From Polytrichum commune (lineage: Eukaryota; Streptophyta; Polytrichopsida; Polytrichales; Polytrichaceae), in assembly GCA_950295325.1 (NCBI GenBank), contig OX485804.1, positions 29,328,001 through 29,388,000 of the forward strand: a DNA stretch of 60,000 nucleotides. Direction: 5' to 3'. Position 1 is the stretch's first letter. Each line of letters begins with the position of its first letter. The position numbers were made by a program, and so were the translations under genes. The notes beneath the pieces were generated by a model. The model worked only from the letters and a program-made list of their open reading frames with translations, had not been told where the DNA came from and ran no database searches. Shown here one piece after another: positions 46,101 to 59,024 of this stretch.

Positions 46101-47256
46101 AAGTATCCCCCCGTGTGGCTCGTCACCATCTTCACCAATTGATGGTATTGTACCCCAACAGTTACCTCCAACTGCCATTTGTATGTATTTTTCACGTCTC
46201 CCTCGTGATGTCACACTCATTAGTGACGCCGACTTACGACACTTGGGTCCGGTGGATATGGTAATTGCTGGATGGCCATGCCAGGGCCATTCACGTGTTG
46301 GAGCCGGCCGAGGTCTAGAGGATCCCAGGTCTAGTCTATTTTGGGACCTCATCCGCCTCATGCAGTGGTGGTTTTCCCACAAACATACCCCTCCAGGATA
46401 TATCTTCGAGAATGTTCCATTGTTGGGAGACTCTCGGGATAAGGTGTTGGAAGGCGATTATTATGTTCGTCAACACCTTGGAGATCCCATTTTGGTGAAT
46501 GCCGCGAGCATTGGTTCTTATGTCCACCGGCCTCGGTGGATTTGGACCAACCTCGCACCGTCATCTACTTTAGCTGCAACATTTTCTGCAGTGCCTCCAC
46601 CTTTGGATCAGAAAGTGGATGACATCTTGGATCCAAACCGGACCTCTTTGCCGGTTGTTCGAGATGACTTACCCCCGTTGGCATTGGTCAACAAAGTGGG
46701 GGCACCACGGAGGGCCTTTCCCACCTTTATGACGTTTCTACAGTCATTCGCCTTCCGCGATCGGGGGCCGGGTATGGTGTGGGATGCTAACACCAAAACC
46801 CACACCGAACCCTTGGCTGATGAATGAGAGCGTGCCATAGGCTTCCGCACTGGTACCACCGCAGCTCCTGGCCTTTCTGAGGGCCAACGACGCTTCGTAT
46901 TGGGCCAAGCCATGGATCTCCATACCATGGTGTGGACTGTTAGTTTATGCCTTGCATTGCAACGGCATCATGGTGACCGATTATTGTCTCTGGGGGCAGA
47001 GAATTCTGGTCAGGGGGCACAACGGTTCACATCCATGGAGGAGGGAATTGATGTCAGGGTTGGAAAAGTCGAACGAATCTTTCGATTCGAGCAGCAAGTA
47101 ATGGAGGAGCTCCGAGCTCAACGAGTTTATACTGCTTTGGTTTCTTCACCTCCGGTGGTGGCTTCATCATCACATATTGGTGGTAATGAAGAGGGGATGG
47201 ACTCTATTGCTAGCACGGAGGTTGAGGGCATGGTTAATGCCCCCTCCTCTCATTAG
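43175..47256 (+). pseudogene. Retroelement polyprotein: gag, two zinc knuckles, aspartic protease, C5 cytosine DNA methyltransferase
   Basis: The first frame (43175-46264) holds a gag-like region to about residue 330 and a CCHC knuckle CWSCGYAGHAKKDC at residues 367-380. A second knuckle CSHCGRNNYAVENC at 418-431 has Tyr for His. A retropepsin-like DSGAQ follows at 719-723, with DILIGQQAL after it. Methyltransferase motif I is LVELFTGIGTGLAAMLEAG near residues 945-965. A one-base shift near 46175-46195 moves to the second frame (46183-46827), with AGWPCQGHS (catalytic PCQ), FENVPLLGDSRDK (ENV) and YVHRPRWIWTNL. The arrangement resembles DNMT3/DRM-like enzymes. TGA at 46825-46827 interrupts a frame that runs on (ERAIGFRTGTT..) to 47256. 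All key methyltransferase residues survive. No reverse transcriptase or integrase follows, so the element is non-autonomous or truncated. Related retrotransposon methyltransferases are known from charophytes and dinoflagellates. Confidence 0.88.
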
Positions 47257-48910
47257 CAGTTAGAGTCCGTGCCAGCACCAGGTGGCTCTCTTCTAGTGCA
47301 AATGTGTTGTTCATGTGTGACCTTGCTATGTTTTAGTGTTGTTTGTTAGTGGTGGTTGGTACTCGAGCTACAGTGACACACGATCGGTATTTACACGACA
47401 CATAGAACAATGCGTTGGATCTAAGTAATGTTATGTAGGGTTATCTGTAGAGGCGGGGCATTGTCTCCCACACAATGCACTACTTACAAATACGCATATT
47501 ATGTTTAGTTCACCCTATACATGAGGAACCCAAACTTCACAAGCACAATGAATCTTTTTAAACCCACATAGAATATCTTGCAATTTTTTTGAGTTGAGAA
47601 GGATAACCACCCATCGTAGCATCCATCACCCTCAAGCTTCTAGATTATGAAAGTTGCATCACAAGCCAATTGAACTGTAACAATGGATGCATAATTATAA
47701 GGGACAAAGTAAGGACCATAACGATTTTGGGTGTGGGATTCACAATGTCAGGTAATGTACCCATCAGTTGACGCTTCATTTGCATCTATTCATTATATGG
47801 AACTCAACGATTGTGTGTCAACACTCAAATCAAAACAATTACAGGTCTTATTGGCACCCAATACAAACCTTGAAATTAAGCTCACACATAGACTCATGCA
47901 AAAGGGATCCCTTGATGAAAAATTGCATGAGATATTGACATGATAATAATGGGTCATGGTGAGATTTTGTAGATGCACTAAGTGGAACTTTAACTGACAC
48001 ACACCTGAACACTTGTAGCACATCCAGGTTTAGATGGACAAAAGTCACTGTAATGGGCAAAGTCATGCTATACCGTTTGGTTTCTTCCTGCAATTTTATC
48101 GTTGTTTTCTGCAGGAAAAATACTTCATGTTTGGATTTATGGAGATCAATGATAATGTTGCTACAGTATCTACAATTCACCCTTACTGCTTCCAAGTTTA
48201 AACACCCGTAATATATTGTACAATACACCTTTGCATTGAAGTGCACTCCCTGGGACCAAAGATTAGCATGCGAATGCAATTAAGGCCCATATTTTCTCTC
48301 ATTGCTAGGTCTCTCATGTCTAGGTGACATTTCTATGAGGAAATCAAAAAGGGAGATGGGACCCTTGTAGGTGACAATGACTTTTATTCCCCTCCAACTA
48401 ATTCCAAGTCTTAAGGTATCTTAGACAATCTACCAGAACAATTGGTGCCGTGTAGGTAAAACAAGGTAATTGAAGTAAGAAAATGGGAGCAAGCTAATAA
48501 GCTACCTAATCTGGGAATTCGACTCTTAGCATCAATGAAAGAGTCTCCTTGCTGGGTGTCGACAGGGAGCAAATCAATGTTGAGAGCAGTCAACAGTCCA
48601 GAGATCTTTCTAGTTTCAAAGACAAATCATATGCAACAAACCTTCTGCAGATTAAAAGTTGGTTAACTGTGAAAACCACAACAATCCTCCATAAACTGCC
48701 AAGTACAATGGCATGATATCATTCCAGGAACAAACTGGAACCTCAGAAGAGCTTGAGCACTGACGTCCATCTCCAGATTGATGACAGACGTCCCCTGTCG
48801 GACTAAATGATTCACTCCAAAAACCCTCAAACTACACCAGGAACGCCATTATCTAATTCACGCTTGTTTTTTGCACATCCTGGCAAAGCAGCAAATTTCT
48901 CTCCAATCCA
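47257..48910. other. Non-coding stretch between the retroelement and PRP39
   Basis: No gene, LTR copy or clear repeat recognised. The last few hundred bases should be the PRP39 3' UTR. The retroelement's right end probably lies in the first few hundred bases but cannot be placed. Confidence 0.4.
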
Positions 48911-51900
48911 TCAATAATAGCTTCCAAAATAGCCTGCTGCTGCTGGCTGTGCCTGAAGAGCAGGAGGTGAAGGCATAGGGACCCTGTACGCTCCATCTTG
49001 ACCATAACCAGCAGCGCCGTGCACTTGAGGATAAGTTTGAATGACATCCTGCCATGAAAGAGAATAATCACAAAGGTAAGAACATGAACCTAGAACAAGA
49101 GAGTGTACTCTTAATAGTTGCAAAATGCAAGAAGTGACCTGGACATTGAGAAGTAAGAAAGACCCTTCATAAAGTGCACAGTAAGATCCTTAATGAGACA
49201 GTCCTGGCTATAAGACTATAAAGTGCTCATACCGTATGCAAAATGCATGCAACCATGCTATGACCATCCTCACCATCCACCTGTGCTCCACCCGTTCACC
49301 TCCTGCTGACAATACATCAATCATACCAGCCAGACACTCTCATCAACAAGAACCACGGTGCTTGCAATTTTCCCTTAATATGATGACACCACAACACACC
49401 ACCCTTCAAAGCATCCAAGGCATCTACCACAATCAATCATAGGTACTACTAAAATTTAATTACCTGGGGTGGATATCCTTGCCCATAAGCACCATAAGGA
49501 GGCTGCTGTTGAGGGACTGGTGCTTGCTGTTGGGGTGGACCGTACGCACCGTAGCCTCCATATCCAGCATAGGTTCCCTGCAAATGAAAGATCGATGATC
49601 AATGCCTGTTATTCACAAATAGGGAGTCTTTTCCTAAATGCAAAGACTAAATTCTTTGTAAATATAAACCAAAGTGCATGGCCAGGTGTTCCACATGTAA
49701 GAAATTAGGCATCACAAGTGAGCTGGAACTATGTTTGATAGTATTCCAATGAACAAGATAAGCTCCTGACCTGGTGTGCATAGCCCTGGTTCCACTGTTG
49801 TGGTTGCACCTGTGGGGCTGGCTGTTGAGGAGGAGGTTGCTGCCACCCCTGAGGCTGCTGAGCGTAGCCAGATTGTGGGGCATATGAATTCCATTGAGCC
49901 ACACCATTATTGTACGATGGTGGGCCAACTGGCGCTGCCGGGGCCACAACAAATGGCTTGTGCAGTTTGGTGCGATCTGGCACAGTACTATCTAGAGGAG
50001 GTCTCTTTTTTGAATCTACAGTACCCTTCCGTAAAGGAAACAGTTGTTTGTGCCGTGCCTCAGCTTTCTTGATAGCTTCAACATCTCCAAAGACATCAAC
50101 AAACTGCAACAAATTGATTTCCATAAGCCCCAGCTCCAAATGTTGCAGCACTAGAGACTAACCACTCTGACAAGCCAGATTTGGAATTTCTAAAAGCTTA
50201 ACCACATTAACTTCAGTACTAGATACCAGACTTTCTACTTCAAACTACTGACTCAACGTACCTCCACATAGACACTGGATATCTCTTCTCGATCAGCTGC
50301 AGATAAGCCAGTAGAGCCATCAGGCCTTAAAGGTGCAGTAGCTAGCTCCACCAATGCATCTACTCGCTCCACTTCACTCTTTCCAGGTACATGTGAGGCT
50401 TCAAAATGAATGGCTCCCTGAAACATCATGTAAGAACCGTCAGCATGCAACACAAGGCACTCTATCATGGAAGAGTCAATGATAAGGTTTCACTTTTCCT
50501 CAAAATTATTCTCAAAAGAATTATTAATGGAGACTGTTATTGGTGCGCAATGCACATACACTATATTGATCTGCAAAGCTTTGCCTTCCAAGAGGTTCAA
50601 ATCAAGAAACACACAAGGACGACATTCAACCACGTATTCAGCTGCTGCTCTGGCAAGACCGTAGGAGGAATTACAATCCGTAATTGGCCTGAAAAATAAA
50701 TGGGGCACTTAAAGTACTGATTATCAACATACCTCCCACAAAATTTTGGAAGTAGGGAGATGATCCAAGGCTGTAGTGAACACCTCGCGGGCCTTCACCA
50801 CACTCTGCACAACCTGCACATGGAAGCAATCAATGACTATCATGTACTTCTATTCCAAGGAGATCATCAAGATTCCAACACTCTGTTGAGTACTTTTCCA
50901 ATGGACCATGCCTTCCAATTCCTACTCACAACATCTACAGTAACCAAAATCAGGGTGTTTCTATGATTAGAGAAGGTTTCCAATCTCAGGGTCACTGCAT
51001 ATTATGTTCTACATCCAGATTCTAATAAACAGCTACAATAGAGATCCTATATGGGCCTTGCACCCCTAGACTCGTGTTTCCAAAACATCCTACAGTATGA
51101 TATGATATCATTATAATATGTAGGTTGGGATACTGCCACCATGTATCTGTGACATACCCGATCAAGAAAACGAGCATACTGAATGTAAAGAATCGCAAGT
51201 GCTCGTGAGTCCTCCTTAGTCTTCTCTGACTGAAGAGCAGCATCAAATACAGAACAGGCAGCTTCGAGGTTTCCCTGCTCAAACACATTACAATTAGAGA
51301 GTGCAAAGCGACACTCGTGCAGACCTTGACCATTCTTACAGAACACAAAGCTTACAGTTCTAGCTCTAGCTTATCCAGAAGCATTCCATTAATTAGAGAA
51401 TCCATCTTACTACAGTCTACTCTACGTAGGTCCTACCTTTCTTATCTGTTTTCTGTCAGGAATTCAAACTCAGAAGTTTCCAGTCAGTGATACCTGATAG
51501 CCAGTAACATACCATATTCTACTCACACCCTGCCCCCACTGTACTGGCACAGAGGATATATTGGAATTTCTACTTCATTTCAACACTTTAAATGCAAAAT
51601 GTATCACATTCAATACCTGATGTTCCTCAAAAAAAAATGCATGTTTGTACATAGCTTCAAGAAGGCCTAGGGCAAACTGATTCTCGTACCCTACAATCAG
51701 AATATAGCCCTTTGAAATCTGCTTAATCTTCGGTCTTCAAGTGCAGAATGCTAAATAAGAAATGAACAATAATAACATTTGATACCTGACGTTGCTCAAA
51801 GTTGGCATGTTTTACAATGGCTTCAAGAAGGCCTATGGCCAGATCATTCCTCAAGACCTCGTATGCAACCCTTGCACCTTTGACATCCCCATGCTGTTCT

Positions 51901-54900
51901 TTAAATCTTGCTCCAAAGAGGTGAATTTCAGGACGTCTCTGTTTTTCCAAAAAACAATATTGCAATTGGGATCAGTCTGGAAAGATGACCAAGTCAGCAA
52001 TTAACTCTAACCAAAGAAAGATCATTCGATCTAACCTCATCTAATACAAACCTATTAGATGTATAACCTCCATGATGAATGCCCTTCTCTTATTGTAACA
52101 GCTTCCCAACCCCATAAATAAACACATTTCACTCAATAGAGGCTGCACCCTGCAAAAACAGTTGGTAGGGAAGTGGCTCTAACCTTGACGAAGACAGTGG
52201 TAGCCCGATGAAGGGCATCCATTGCTAAATCCAGATTTCCTTCCATGTCCATACGCTGGACATACCTAATCCAATATTCAGGGTAATTTGCACATGCTAT
52301 CAGGCATCGTTCGTACAACTTGACTGTCTGCACATCCATCACAGAAAAATATGTTAGGGCATCATAGAGAGACAACTCCAAGATGGTCAAGATTTCCGAC
52401 TCTTACAAAAAGCTGCTGGATGTGTAAAGATTCATAGACCACAACTCGAAGCCATACCACCTAGAGACAAACTCACCTTGTCAGTCACTCCTTCCTTCTC
52501 AATGAAATCTAAATATCGATGCCAGTTTCCAAGTTGTCCATCATCTAATGGCTTGACATGGAAATAGGGCCTGCGAATTGCATTCTCATAAGTCACAATC
52601 TTTGCATCGCTTTCCTTGGCAGCCTTGTAATATGCATCCCGGACAGCCAAAAACTTCTCAAGCTCCACAGCACCCGTTGACTCTGGCAACATTTCAGGTT
52701 CAGCTACTGCTCCTTCCACTTCACCAGCCGGAGCAGGTTCCTCAGCATCTGGAATAGGAACTTCTGCAGGCTCTGCTGCCTTTGCCTGAGCTGCAGCTTC
52801 AGTCTCTTCAGTGGTCCTTAATTCAGCCACAGGACGGCTGCTAGCTAGCTGCTTGAAACTGCCAGACCAAGAGATGCAAGTACAGTCAGATGCATTGACA
52901 CAATGTTTGAGGTAATCCTATGTTTTGGAGGATGAGAGAACCAAGAAGCAAGCCTAGAATGCCTGGAGTTGCAGAAAATTAAAAAATCCAGCAATTGCAG
53001 TCCACTGGTGTAGAGAGAGACCTTGCATAATATCGATCAAGCTGCTGAAGAGGGATTTGAAGGATACGGGTGTAAATTTGCGCAAGACGGTTCCACTCTT
53101 GCTGGGAGTACTCAAACTCGATGTACTTGTCCCACAGGAAATGAGAGAGATAGTCAGTGCCCACAACAGACACTCCCCGCTCAAACAACCTGCCAAAATA
53201 GACAATAAGATAGCCTTAATATTCATGGAAAAAGAGCCCCCACCCCCTCTAAGCTACAACTTTGTTTAATTAGATTAGACGCGATCAGAGCAGAAAAAGG
53301 CCAGTGTTGCGAAGGAAGAACTTTCAGTGAAACTTGCTTTTCATACTTCCAAATAGAAGCACAAATGCTCTGCATTTACCTTCCCGCCAGACCACACTAT
53401 GTCCGGACATGAAGTTGCGATCAGAGGCCCTCTCTTTGCCCTCAAACTGGACCCGTAATCTTCCACAGCAGCATTTGGACGTAAGATTTAGTTGTGCACA
53501 CGTGCATGGCACGGTGCCCTCAACCAGTGGCAAGAAGTAAGGGATGCAGGAACTTGAAATCACATAATAGCAGAGCTGGTTGCTTTATGTCTATATGTTA
53601 TGTTCTTTGCGATGAGCATAACTGATTACACCAAACTTGACAGAACCAAACATACATTTGACATTTCCAGCGTAAAAATATGTGGATTATTTCACAAAAA
53701 GCGTACGGATTCCAGTTACGAGATGTCATCCTACGAAGTGGAAACTGAGGGCTCCGCCAACATCAGACCATCTCTTTGCAGAGACAGCAAAAGAAGTGCA
53801 TGATGAAAAGCTGCAGCAAGGCCAGTCACAGGTCAGAAGACACACACATCAATTATTATACTCTAAATGATGTAATTGATAGACACCCGGAATGAAGGAT
53901 GACCCGTGTCACTACCTGCCAGCAATCAAAATATCAAGCAGCAAGTGCTTATGAGCACTTCCATCGTACCTGCGTATTTTTTCTGGGTTGTCAAACTTCT
54001 CCATTGCGTATGAACAATAGTGCATCCAGATGTCCACAGAGTAGGCCACAGCCTTCACAGCACGCTCGTATACTTCTACTATCTTCTCAGGAAACCCAAG
54101 CTTCCCCTCAAGATCAGCATACTTCTTCCAGTAACCATAGCAAAGTGGGAACTCCGCCAAAAAGGCATCGTAGGCTTTTTCGATCCTAGAAATAACCTCC
54201 TGGAAAATCAACAGAATAAACATCATGAGAAACAAAATGACTAAAAGCATATAAAGCTCTTCATGCAATACGTAGCTTGAACTAAAGCATGATATGATCC
54301 ATCAGTATTATAGTGACCATCGTTACACAGGATATCTCTAGCATCGGAGAAGACCATATATTTTACAAGATAACAGATACACACATCAACACATGGCTTA
54401 CAAACAAACCTAAAGTCAGTAGTATCTTTGTGAATCAAGAACACCAAACAGCTGTAGGATATGTTTCATTCATCTTGTAAGATTGTGAACATGTACACCA
54501 AGACTATTTCTCAATGATGTCTGAATGAAACAAATACAGCTCCTGTATTTGGTAAGAGGCCTAGAAAGAAGTACCATTTTCTCTGTTTCTTGAATGAGCA
54601 CAGTCCATGTATTGAAATCTGCAGTATTTCCTTGCACTGCAGTCCATAGCCGTTCTTCCTCACTACTGAGGGCTGCAGAGACAAACCATAGCCAATTGAT
54701 GAGAGCTACTCAAAAGCGTCCTGATGATCTGGAAGAATTCAGGTTTCAAATTAAGAGAAGCACTTCAAGAAGGCTCTGCAAGTAGAAACTGTTGCAAAAA
54801 TGTGACCATCATAGATAATCTGGTGATACTTATCAAAGAGAAAATCATATAAATGTCCAGGCAGTGTGCATTTTCATTATATTGATGGTGCATCCAATTC

Positions 54901-56319
54901 ATTAAAACCTTGTGGCTTAAGAATAGGACCAGTAGAACTGAAGATACCATGAAATATCCATATCAACCACATCCACAAGTACTACAATATCTTCCTGATT
55001 TCATCCAGCCTGCACTGATGCTCAATACCAATCATTGCCAGCTGAGGCCACACAATCCCAAAAACATTCCTCTAGTGGTGACCTCCAAAATGGAGTCTAT
55101 ACCACTGGACGACGCATCTGATTTTTCTGTACCAATTGTTCTTCCCTACCGAATCAAGAATTCACTGAACCTTTTCTACCACTTTAACTAAAGATGGAAT
55201 AAATTATCCCTTCCATCTCTCACAAAATTTAATTTTAGTACAAAAATTGAAATCTGATGAAAGACGACTCTTTCCTCAACAATGCATAATACATTGATTG
55301 ATACAACGTCATTTAAGTGGATGCGAAAGACCTCCTGCATGCAATGCAGAGCATGCAGAGGCATCAATTGCCAGATACCATATAGTGTGTAACCCTGGTA
55401 TATCACAGAAGGTGTTTCCTACACCGCCATGTAGTCAAGACAAGCGTGCAATTTTAAATTTATTCTAGACGTGCTGTCTGGGGCATTAGCGATACTTTCA
55501 TGCACAAAAGGACGTGACGACATCTACTGCTGTAGACATGCCTTAACTCCAACATAGCAATAATCTGGACGCCTATATTTGAATGGTATGCGGTTAGGTG
55601 TGGATCTATAAACGGACACCAAAAAGACATGTGTTTAAAAGGGTTTGGACTACGTGCTCAATATCTGCTGACAATTCTAGGCTCAATACTCAACATGATT
55701 GGAGGGACCTATATGATCACTTGATGAGGACAAGAATATTGACTTTAATAGATATTCATATGAGCTCCACAAATTATGAGGCAAATGACTATGGGCGCAA
55801 TTTGGTTTTGCTACTCATCGCACTGTTCGCGTGTTTCATATCCTAGAGAAGTGGGTGCAGAGAAAAAAGCATCCAAATAACACACATCTACCGTAAATTG
55901 TAACACCTTACTTGGAGCCGTGTACAGCTTTAAAATGATGCAGACTTCCGCGTTGAACTACTGTATAATAAATCCTAGGAAATGCATTCCAACAAATTTG
56001 GCTGCATTTCCTCATGACGTGGTTCAAGGATCTTGCACGAGAGGTAAAAATCACGGGAGGAAATATGACGGACGTTCCCAAGGCCACAAGTCTCAAACGA
56101 AAAACCTTGAGCAATTTTTAAAAAAAAATTACCTGTGCCATCATCAGGAGGCGGCTGCTCCTGGCCGTCGGCAAGAGCAACAACGGCATGGCCGTTACCG
56201 TTACCATTACCGTCAAGTACCGCGGCCGCAACTTTCACATCGTCAGACACCATGGCTTCCTCCATTGTCTCGTCCACATGTGCAGGCGGAGCTGCTGCCA
56301 TGGCTACCTCATCCCCCAT
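48911..56319 (-). CDS. PRP39: Pre-mRNA-processing factor 39 (PRP39), complete, 13 coding exons
   Basis: The exons are 56133-56319, 54575-54672, 53970-54199, 53022-53189, 52477-52858, 52184-52327, 51786-51938, 51158-51274, 50733-50813, 50262-50417, 49771-50103, 49464-49577 and 48911-49048. They total 2301 nt (766 residues) with all phases consistent. PRP39 is a HAT-repeat scaffold of the U1 snRNP and acts at 5' splice-site recognition. HAT helices are plain in [77 protein letters not shown] and [20 protein letters not shown]. The N-terminus is Ala/Gly/Asn-rich and low in complexity. The middle insert (exon 5) is Glu/Ala/Pro-rich. The C-terminus is Gln/Pro/Gly/Tyr-rich (exons 11-13), ending AAGYFGSYY. 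Intron 1 (1460 bp) holds a family R repeat. An extra exon-like copy lies at 51617-51690. Confidence 0.93.
51617..51690 (-). other. Exon-like duplicate of part of PRP39 exon 7 within an intron
   Basis: The minus strand reads [20 protein letters not shown] then EHQ/gtattg, against [19 protein letters not shown]/gtatca at the 3' end of the true exon (51786-51938). A donor is kept, and an acceptor-like TTGTAG precedes it. At 74 nt it is not a multiple of three, so inclusion would shift the frame. Confidence 0.7.
55566..55856 (+). repeat. Dispersed repeat family R, copy 3 (inside PRP39 intron 1)
   Basis: Block order as in 6024-6375: ctggacgcctatatttgaat, aaaagacatgtgtttaaaag, ttcatatgagctccac, gcgtgtttcatatcctagag. 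Confidence 0.7.
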
Positions 56320-56880
56320 CCTTAACCCCGCACTTTCCTTCCCCTCTTCTCCACCCTACGGAACCAACGGCCTCCTTACACACTCAACAACAACGCCCCT
56401 ACAACTTCCGTTTTGCGGTGCAGTTCCAAACTAAGGAAACCTCTGTCGCTAAGTGAACCCAAAACGCGACCACTGCAATCGCAACAACACAAATGGACTC
56501 CCTCCCTCCCGCTAGGGTAAGTTCACTGAAGTAGCTTATACAACTTTTACTTGAATTAAAAGCGCAGGAAAAATGAAAACCTCCCGTCGTTGTCAGATTC
56601 TGGCAGAGCCTTCTTCTTTTTCCTGAAGTACGAGGATGATGCTGCCCGAGGGTGTAATCTAAGGTAAGTTAAGCAGTGGCTATGGCTCCGGTGCGGAAGC
56701 TTTCGAAGGCAGCGTGGCAAGGGTTTTAAGAAACGGCAACGGAATTAGGTCAAACAAGAAAGTCATGTGCACGAGTGCCCATGCACGTATCTCTTCCCCA
56801 TCATCTCTCTAGGTCTCCGTGCTAGGACCCGTCTTGCCACGTGGCAGCCTCCCATTGGGTAGTGCGGTGTAAGTCGAATT
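56320..56880 (-). promoter_or_regulatory. PRP39 5' region with palindromic G-box and CCAAT
   Basis: GCCACGTGGC (56836-56845) is a 10-bp palindromic G-box, and an inverted CCAAT (ATTGG) lies at about 56854-56858, roughly 520-540 bp before the start codon. The pairing of G-box and CCAAT resembles the pyruvate carrier promoter at 7.6-7.8 kb. The transcription start was not fixed. Confidence 0.45.
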
Positions 56881-58632
56881 AACCCTCGTTGGTTGTTTGG
56901 TCCCCTATCAAAACCTAAGTGATTCATTAGCACCTAAACAAATATTTAGTTCAATTAGCCCACTTCTCATAGGATATTAGGGAGGGTGGGTTTACTTTAG
57001 GGTTCGGGTCATGGGTCCAAGAAACGTGGGATCCAAAACACCGGACTTCTCTTTTAAAACTCGATATTGGTTTATTGGCGTTGTCTGTAGGACAGAGACT
57101 ATGCATCAACTTCTTCGTTTCAAGAGCAAATTTCCTAACCACTTTGTGCTCACACTTGGACGTTTCTTGTTCTTATTATTTTTGGTCCACTTTATGTAAT
57201 GTGGATGTTAACTATAGTTTTTTTATATATATACAAGTGCTCCCTAAAATGCATTGGAAGAAATCTAGTTAATTATAGTTATTTCGGCAGTTCTTGATTA
57301 TTTATTTTTTTAAAATTGGGTGATAAATGAGTAGCTTCAATTCTTGACCCGTATTTGAGAAGAAGGTGCACAAAATCCAAGAAAGGTTTGGTATAGTGAA
57401 TAACCATGGATTGGCATGAGAAAAGTAATCAACTACAATTGTAGTCTTTCATAGCAAAGGACAAAGCCTCGCGGTTCTACCGTTTTCTTGTTTATCTAGG
57501 AGCATAATTTTCTGAAGTAGGGACCATGGAGATTCGGCACGAAAGTGATGTCAAATTTGTGTCACTTTGTTGTTTTTCATACATAGGATTTTGATGTAAT
57601 CTCCTTGGGTCTAGAGTTTTGTCCTTAATCAACATGATCATTCGATTGTGAGGTTTCTGAGGTATTGGACCTTGGTGTAAACTCACCCCTAAGTTGAATG
57701 AACCCTCGTTGGTTGTTAAGTCTCCCTATCGAAACTTGATTTATTGGCACTTTGGGTGAGCATGTCTAAGATAGATAGACACTTTGTCCAATTAGCACAC
57801 TTCTCCTATGATATCAGACGTGCCGCTACTACTATGACATAAGTGGAAAATACAAGTGGAGTTCGTATCCCATATGTTCTCGTATTATTTTGAGCTCTTA
57901 TAAATATAACTTTTGTTGTCAATGTGAAGATTCTCTTTCTTCTTTAATGATCAAAGGTTCCCTCAATTACGTTGACTACACTAAACTTCCAATTTAGTGT
58001 GACCTGCCTATTTATTATCAACCCAAATTGATTGTCTTGCAACCAACCATTGGGTGGCAACTAACAGGGTGTTACATGACACCATGTGCTACCTAACAAG
58101 TCACAAACACCACTCTAATCAACATGGTGCACCAATTTGAATGCCACACTAAATCATATGCTCAATGTAGTGAACCTAGGACAGTTGGCAACTTTTGAGC
58201 ACAAAGTTCAATCTTTTCATGAATACTAGGTTCTTTGGTGTATGTTCATATTGTACAATTTCACCTAATTTCACACCACTCATATAGAGGTGTTTGATTA
58301 TGACAAGTAACTAAACAATGCATGCTTACCTAACATCGTTCAATTAAGATAAGTAACCAAATCAAGTATGCTTACCTTATTGCATATGAGCATGCCTCTC
58401 GCATTCATCCAATAGAACACCCTAAGATATTATGCAAATCAAAATTTTAGGCTCTAGCTTCAAAAACCCCAAATTAGTCTAGTAAAACGTACATTAAGTG
58501 AATTCATAGTGAATGAGAGATATGCTTGAGTATGCAACAAGTTACTCTTGCCGAAATGGTCCTCATAGTCATAAATTCAGCCATACTTGTGTCACATTTT
58601 TTTTCTTACTTTAACTAACTTGAGAATGTCCA
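56881..58632. other. Non-coding stretch with direct repeats
   Basis: aaccctcgttggttgtt with about 100 following bases occurs at about 56881-56982 and again at about 57702-57815, about 820 bp apart. A diverged, inverted R2 repeat copy lies near 58175-58390. No gene. Confidence 0.5.
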
Positions 58633-59024
58633 CACTAAATATGATGTTTAGTGTTACCAATTATAGTTGTCTTGCTCGATACCAATTGTAAACCGCGGTG
58701 TAGTGTCACCAACACTAAATGTTAAACTGACATTGTTTGTCATTCTCTTGTTAAAAAAAATTGGGCATTATACATTTAGAGTGTTGCAAGTTTTGTTGCT
58801 TGCTATGTGGTTTCTCATCCAATTTTCAATCATCCATGACTATATTTCATCACAATTTTGTTAGGATGCAAACTATACCAAACTTTGTTTCAATAATTGA
58901 CAATTGGATGAACTGAAAGTAAGTTGGGATGACAATGTTTGTAAACTTATTCCTAGAAAGTGTCACTTAAATAGTTACCGTAGCGATATAGAATCCCATA
59001 TGACACTAAGTATCATATTTAGTG
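58633..59024 (+). mobile_element. MITE with CACTA-like ends, copy 4
   Basis: Starts CACTAAATATGATG and ends TATCATATTTAGTG. Internal blocks gttaccaattatagttgtct, gacattgtttgtcattctct and gaaagtgtcact..agttaccgtagcga match the family. The right flank is TA; the left flank is CA. Confidence 0.8.

Noticed and set aside
47257-48910. 3' LTR of the methyltransferase retroelement
   Set aside because: No stretch matching 42561-43140 was found, so no right LTR is annotated.
50490-50708. Extra PRP39 exon between 50417 and 50733
   Set aside because: Flanking exons join in phase and match the known protein order without it.
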